Assembly (NCBI GenBank): GCA_030642525.1
Contig: DAOWNO010000097.1
Span: 1-7,353, forward strand
Direction: 5' to 3'
Source: Candidatus Aegiribacteria sp.
GTDB lineage: Bacteria > Fermentibacterota > Fermentibacteria > Fermentibacterales > JCC-6
Length of the DNA stretch: 7,353 bases
Position 1 is the first letter of the stretch. Each line of letters begins with the position of its first letter. The position numbers and the translations under genes were made by a program. Positions 5,950-7,353 of the stretch are shown one piece after another. The notes beneath the pieces were generated by a model. It made no database searches. It was given only the letters and a program-made list of their open reading frames with translations, and was not told where the DNA came from.

Positions 5950-5960
5950 TTAATACCTGT
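5920..5960 (-). terminator. Possible 3' hairpin of glnA
   Basis: AACACGGA (5932-5939) and TCCGGGTT (5944-5951) form an 8-bp stem with one mismatch and a TGAG loop. An outer ACAGG/CCTGT pairing (5920-5924 with 5956-5960) extends it across internal bulges. Read on the minus strand it spans the glnA stop codon. There is no clear U-run afterwards (TGTTTAATAATG), so factor-independent termination is doubtful. It could instead protect the 3' end. Confidence 0.3.
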
Positions 5961-7281
5961 CCAGATATCTTTCGATTTCCCAGTGATGAATTACCCTGAT
6001 ATACTCTTCCCATTCCTTTCTCTTATTGTACATGAAATGTCCGTATATGTGTTCTCCCAGCGCCTCAATCATCACATTATCCTTCTCCAGAAAATTGAGG
6101 GCTTCAAAAAGGCTGGACGGCAGATGATGTATCTTCAACCTTGCTTTCTCCCGCTTGCTCATTTTAAAGATATTCCTGTTAACCGGTCTGCCGCAGTCCA
6201 TTCCCTTTTCTATTCCGTCAAGACCCGCAGCCAGAAGCACCGTAAGCGCCAGGTAGGGATTGCATGAAGGGTCCGGTACCCTTACTTCACACCTTGTTTC
6301 GCTCCCCTTTCTTGCAGGTACTCGAATGAGAGGAGAACGGTTCTTTTCCGACCAGGCAACATTTATCGGAGCTTCATAGCCGGGGACAAGTCTTTTGTAC
6401 GAATTCACAAGCGGATTGGTCACAGCAACAAATGCCCTCGCATGGTGAAGAAGACCTGCAATAAAACCTCTGGCAGAAGACGACAGACCGTCCTCGCCTT
6501 CCGGTTCGTCAAAGGCATTAACTCCAGAAAGGGTGAAAAGGGACATATTCATATGCATACCCGATCCATTAACATCGGAAAGTGGTTTAGGCATAAATGT
6601 TGCGTGAAGGCCGTGAGAAAGGGCTACTTTCTTAACTACGAATCTGAAGGTAACGATATTGTCGGCTGTCTTCACCGCATCGGTATACCTGAAATCGATT
6701 TCATGCTGACCGGGAGCAACCTCGTGATGAGCAGCTTCCACTTCGTATCCCATTGACTCAAGCACCAGAGCTATATCCCGCCTGGCCTCCTCTCCTTTGT
6801 CCACGGGTGAAAGATCAAAATAGCTTCCCCTGTCGTGTGTTTCAGTGACCGGATTACCGGAAGCGTCCATCTGAAAGAGAAAAAATTCCGCTTCAGGACC
6901 AGCCATTACATTGTATCCCATTTCCTTTGCTCGTTTAATCTGACTTTTCAGGAGTGTCCGTGGACATCCAGGAAACGGATTACCGTAGGGGTCCGCTACG
7001 TCACATATCAGGCGACCGACCCTTCCATATTCGGTTCTCCATGGAAATACTCTGAATGTTTCAAGATCGGGCAACAGGACCATGTCCGACTCTTCAATTC
7101 TTGTAAATCCCTCGATCGAGGAACCATCGAACATTACATGTCCACTAAGAGCTTTACCGAACTGGCTTTCAGGTATCTCTACATTTTTGATGATGCCGTC
7201 GATATCTGTGAACTGAAGCCGCAGAAAGTGTACGTTATGTTCTTTGCATTCGGATAATATTGATTCCATTGGTACTGTCAT
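5950..7281 (-). CDS. glnA: Glutamine synthetase, type I-alpha
   Basis: Makes glutamine from glutamate, ammonia and ATP; a cytosolic dodecamer and the main ammonia-assimilating enzyme. The 443-residue length matches Bacillus-type GSI-alpha (about 444), and the sequence is close to that group throughout. Seen: MFDGSSIEGFTRIEESDM with Arg61, the residue used for feedback inhibition in GSI-alpha; metal ligands Glu130 and Glu132 (AGPEAEFF), Glu187 and Glu194 (HHEVAPGQHE), His243 (NGSGMH) and Glu332 (RCEVR); and the flap NSYKRLVPGYEAP with latch Glu303. The C-terminal part reads NIFKMSKREK rather than the NLYDLPPEE of GSI-beta, so the adenylylation tyrosine is missing and GlnE-type control is not expected. 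The usual PLFG before the nucleotide-binding loop is PLSD, a small oddity that still fits the signature. The ATG at 7281 follows a weak AGG ribosome site. The gene is convergent with the kinase-regulator operon and has its own promoter. Confidence 0.97.
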   Translation of the reverse strand: MTVPMESILSECKEHNVHFLRLQFTDIDGIIKNVEIPESQFGKALSGHVMFDGSSIEGFTRIEESDMVLLPDLETFRVFPWRTEYGRVGRLICDVADPYGNPFPGCPRTLLKSQIKRAKEMGYNVMAGPEAEFFLFQMDASGNPVTETHDRGSYFDLSPVDKGEEARRDIALVLESMGYEVEAAHHEVAPGQHEIDFRYTDAVKTADNIVTFRFVVKKVALSHGLHATFMPKPLSDVNGSGMHMNMSLFTLSGVNAFDEPEGEDGLSSSARGFIAGLLHHARAFVAVTNPLVNSYKRLVPGYEAPINVAWSEKNRSPLIRVPARKGSETRCEVRVPDPSCNPYLALTVLLAAGLDGIEKGMDCGRPVNRNIFKMSKREKARLKIHHLPSSLFEALNFLEKDNVMIEALGEHIYGHFMYNKRKEWEEYIRVIHHWEIERYLDRY

Positions 7282-7301
7282 TTGTGGCCTGCTTTCACGT
7301 C

Positions 7302-7330
7302 ATTATACATATTTCAGGATCAAAACTTAA
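7302..7330 (-). promoter_or_regulatory. Candidate sigma70 promoter of glnA
   Basis: On the minus strand a perfect TATAAT (7307 to 7302) lies 17 bp downstream of TTAAGT (7330 to 7325), a weak -35. Transcription would start near 7295, leaving a leader of about 14 nt before the ATG at 7281. The weak -35 lies inside a palindrome, as expected for a regulated promoter. Confidence 0.5.
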
Positions 7331-7345
7331 CAATATTGTCTAAGT
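7325..7345. promoter_or_regulatory. Candidate operator over the glnA -35 region
   Basis: ACAATATTGT (7330-7339) is a perfect 10-bp palindrome. It is flanked by ACTTA (7325-7329) and TAAGT (7341-7345), which are also complementary, with a single extra C at 7340. The near-perfect 21-bp dyad overlaps the -35 element and suggests a dimeric regulator. It does not match the GlnR/TnrA consensus TGTNAN7TNACA. Confidence 0.4.
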
Positions 7346-7353
7346 ATTTGTAT

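Noticed and set aside
5934..5951. Hammerhead-like GATGAGTCCG
   Set aside because: The required CTGATGA core and the GAAA segment are absent; it is explained as the 3' hairpin of glnA.
5872..6267. Plus-strand frame of 131 codons
   Set aside because: It runs mostly antisense to the conserved 3' part of glnA and its translation has no family features.
6442..7257. Plus-strand frames opposite glnA
   Set aside because: They mirror a highly conserved glutamine synthetase frame and show no independent signals.
1..7353. CRISPR array, tRNA, rRNA or insertion-sequence transposase
   Set aside because: No regularly spaced repeats, no tRNA- or rRNA-like sequence and no transposase reading frame were seen on either strand.

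Overview
The window carries six confident bacterial protein genes, mostly two-component signalling, plus a DNA-repair alkyltransferase, a glutamine synthetase and a 5' fragment of a probable group II intron. Base composition is moderate and the coding density is high. The signalling proteins are cytosolic types common in Deltaproteobacteria, Spirochaetes and uncultured FCB-type candidate phyla: PAS/GAF kinases with a long insertion after the H-box, and a response regulator with a C-terminal four-cysteine domain. No rRNA, tRNA or marker gene is present, so the organism cannot be named. I read it as an uncultured, probably Gram-negative bacterium.

Layout. 1-575: no confident gene. A degraded 5' segment of a group II intron (domain I, + strand) starts at 215 and has no reverse transcriptase or domain V. 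576-2151: a minus-strand operon read as HPt protein, then a REC response regulator with a CxxC...CxxC tail (ATGA overlap), then an O6-alkylguanine-DNA alkyltransferase. 2152-2490: a divergent control region with several dyads, repeated TTACA elements and a possible 14-codon leader peptide. 2491-5840: a plus-strand pair, a PAS-GAF-PAS histidine kinase and an NtrC-type regulator joined by a GTGA overlap. 5841-5949: short convergent gap. 5950-7281: glnA on the minus strand, with a promoter and palindrome at the right edge.

How the parts fit. The kinase and the NtrC-type regulator are a cognate pair by overlap. The divergent HPt and REC genes have no kinase of their own, so they may share phosphoryl flow with this kinase or with a hybrid kinase elsewhere. 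The glnA neighbour recalls the proteobacterial glnA-ntrBC locus, but here glnA is convergent and of the non-adenylylated GSI-alpha type.

The most unusual feature is the NtrC-type regulator. Its receiver domain is intact, but its output half has lost almost every hallmark of a sigma54 activator: GAFTGA, the Walker B glutamate, both conserved arginines of the FRxDLYYRL motif, the sensor II arginine and the basic recognition helix. The reading frame is open and the fold landmarks remain, so it looks like a maintained pseudo-AAA+ response regulator rather than a decaying gene.
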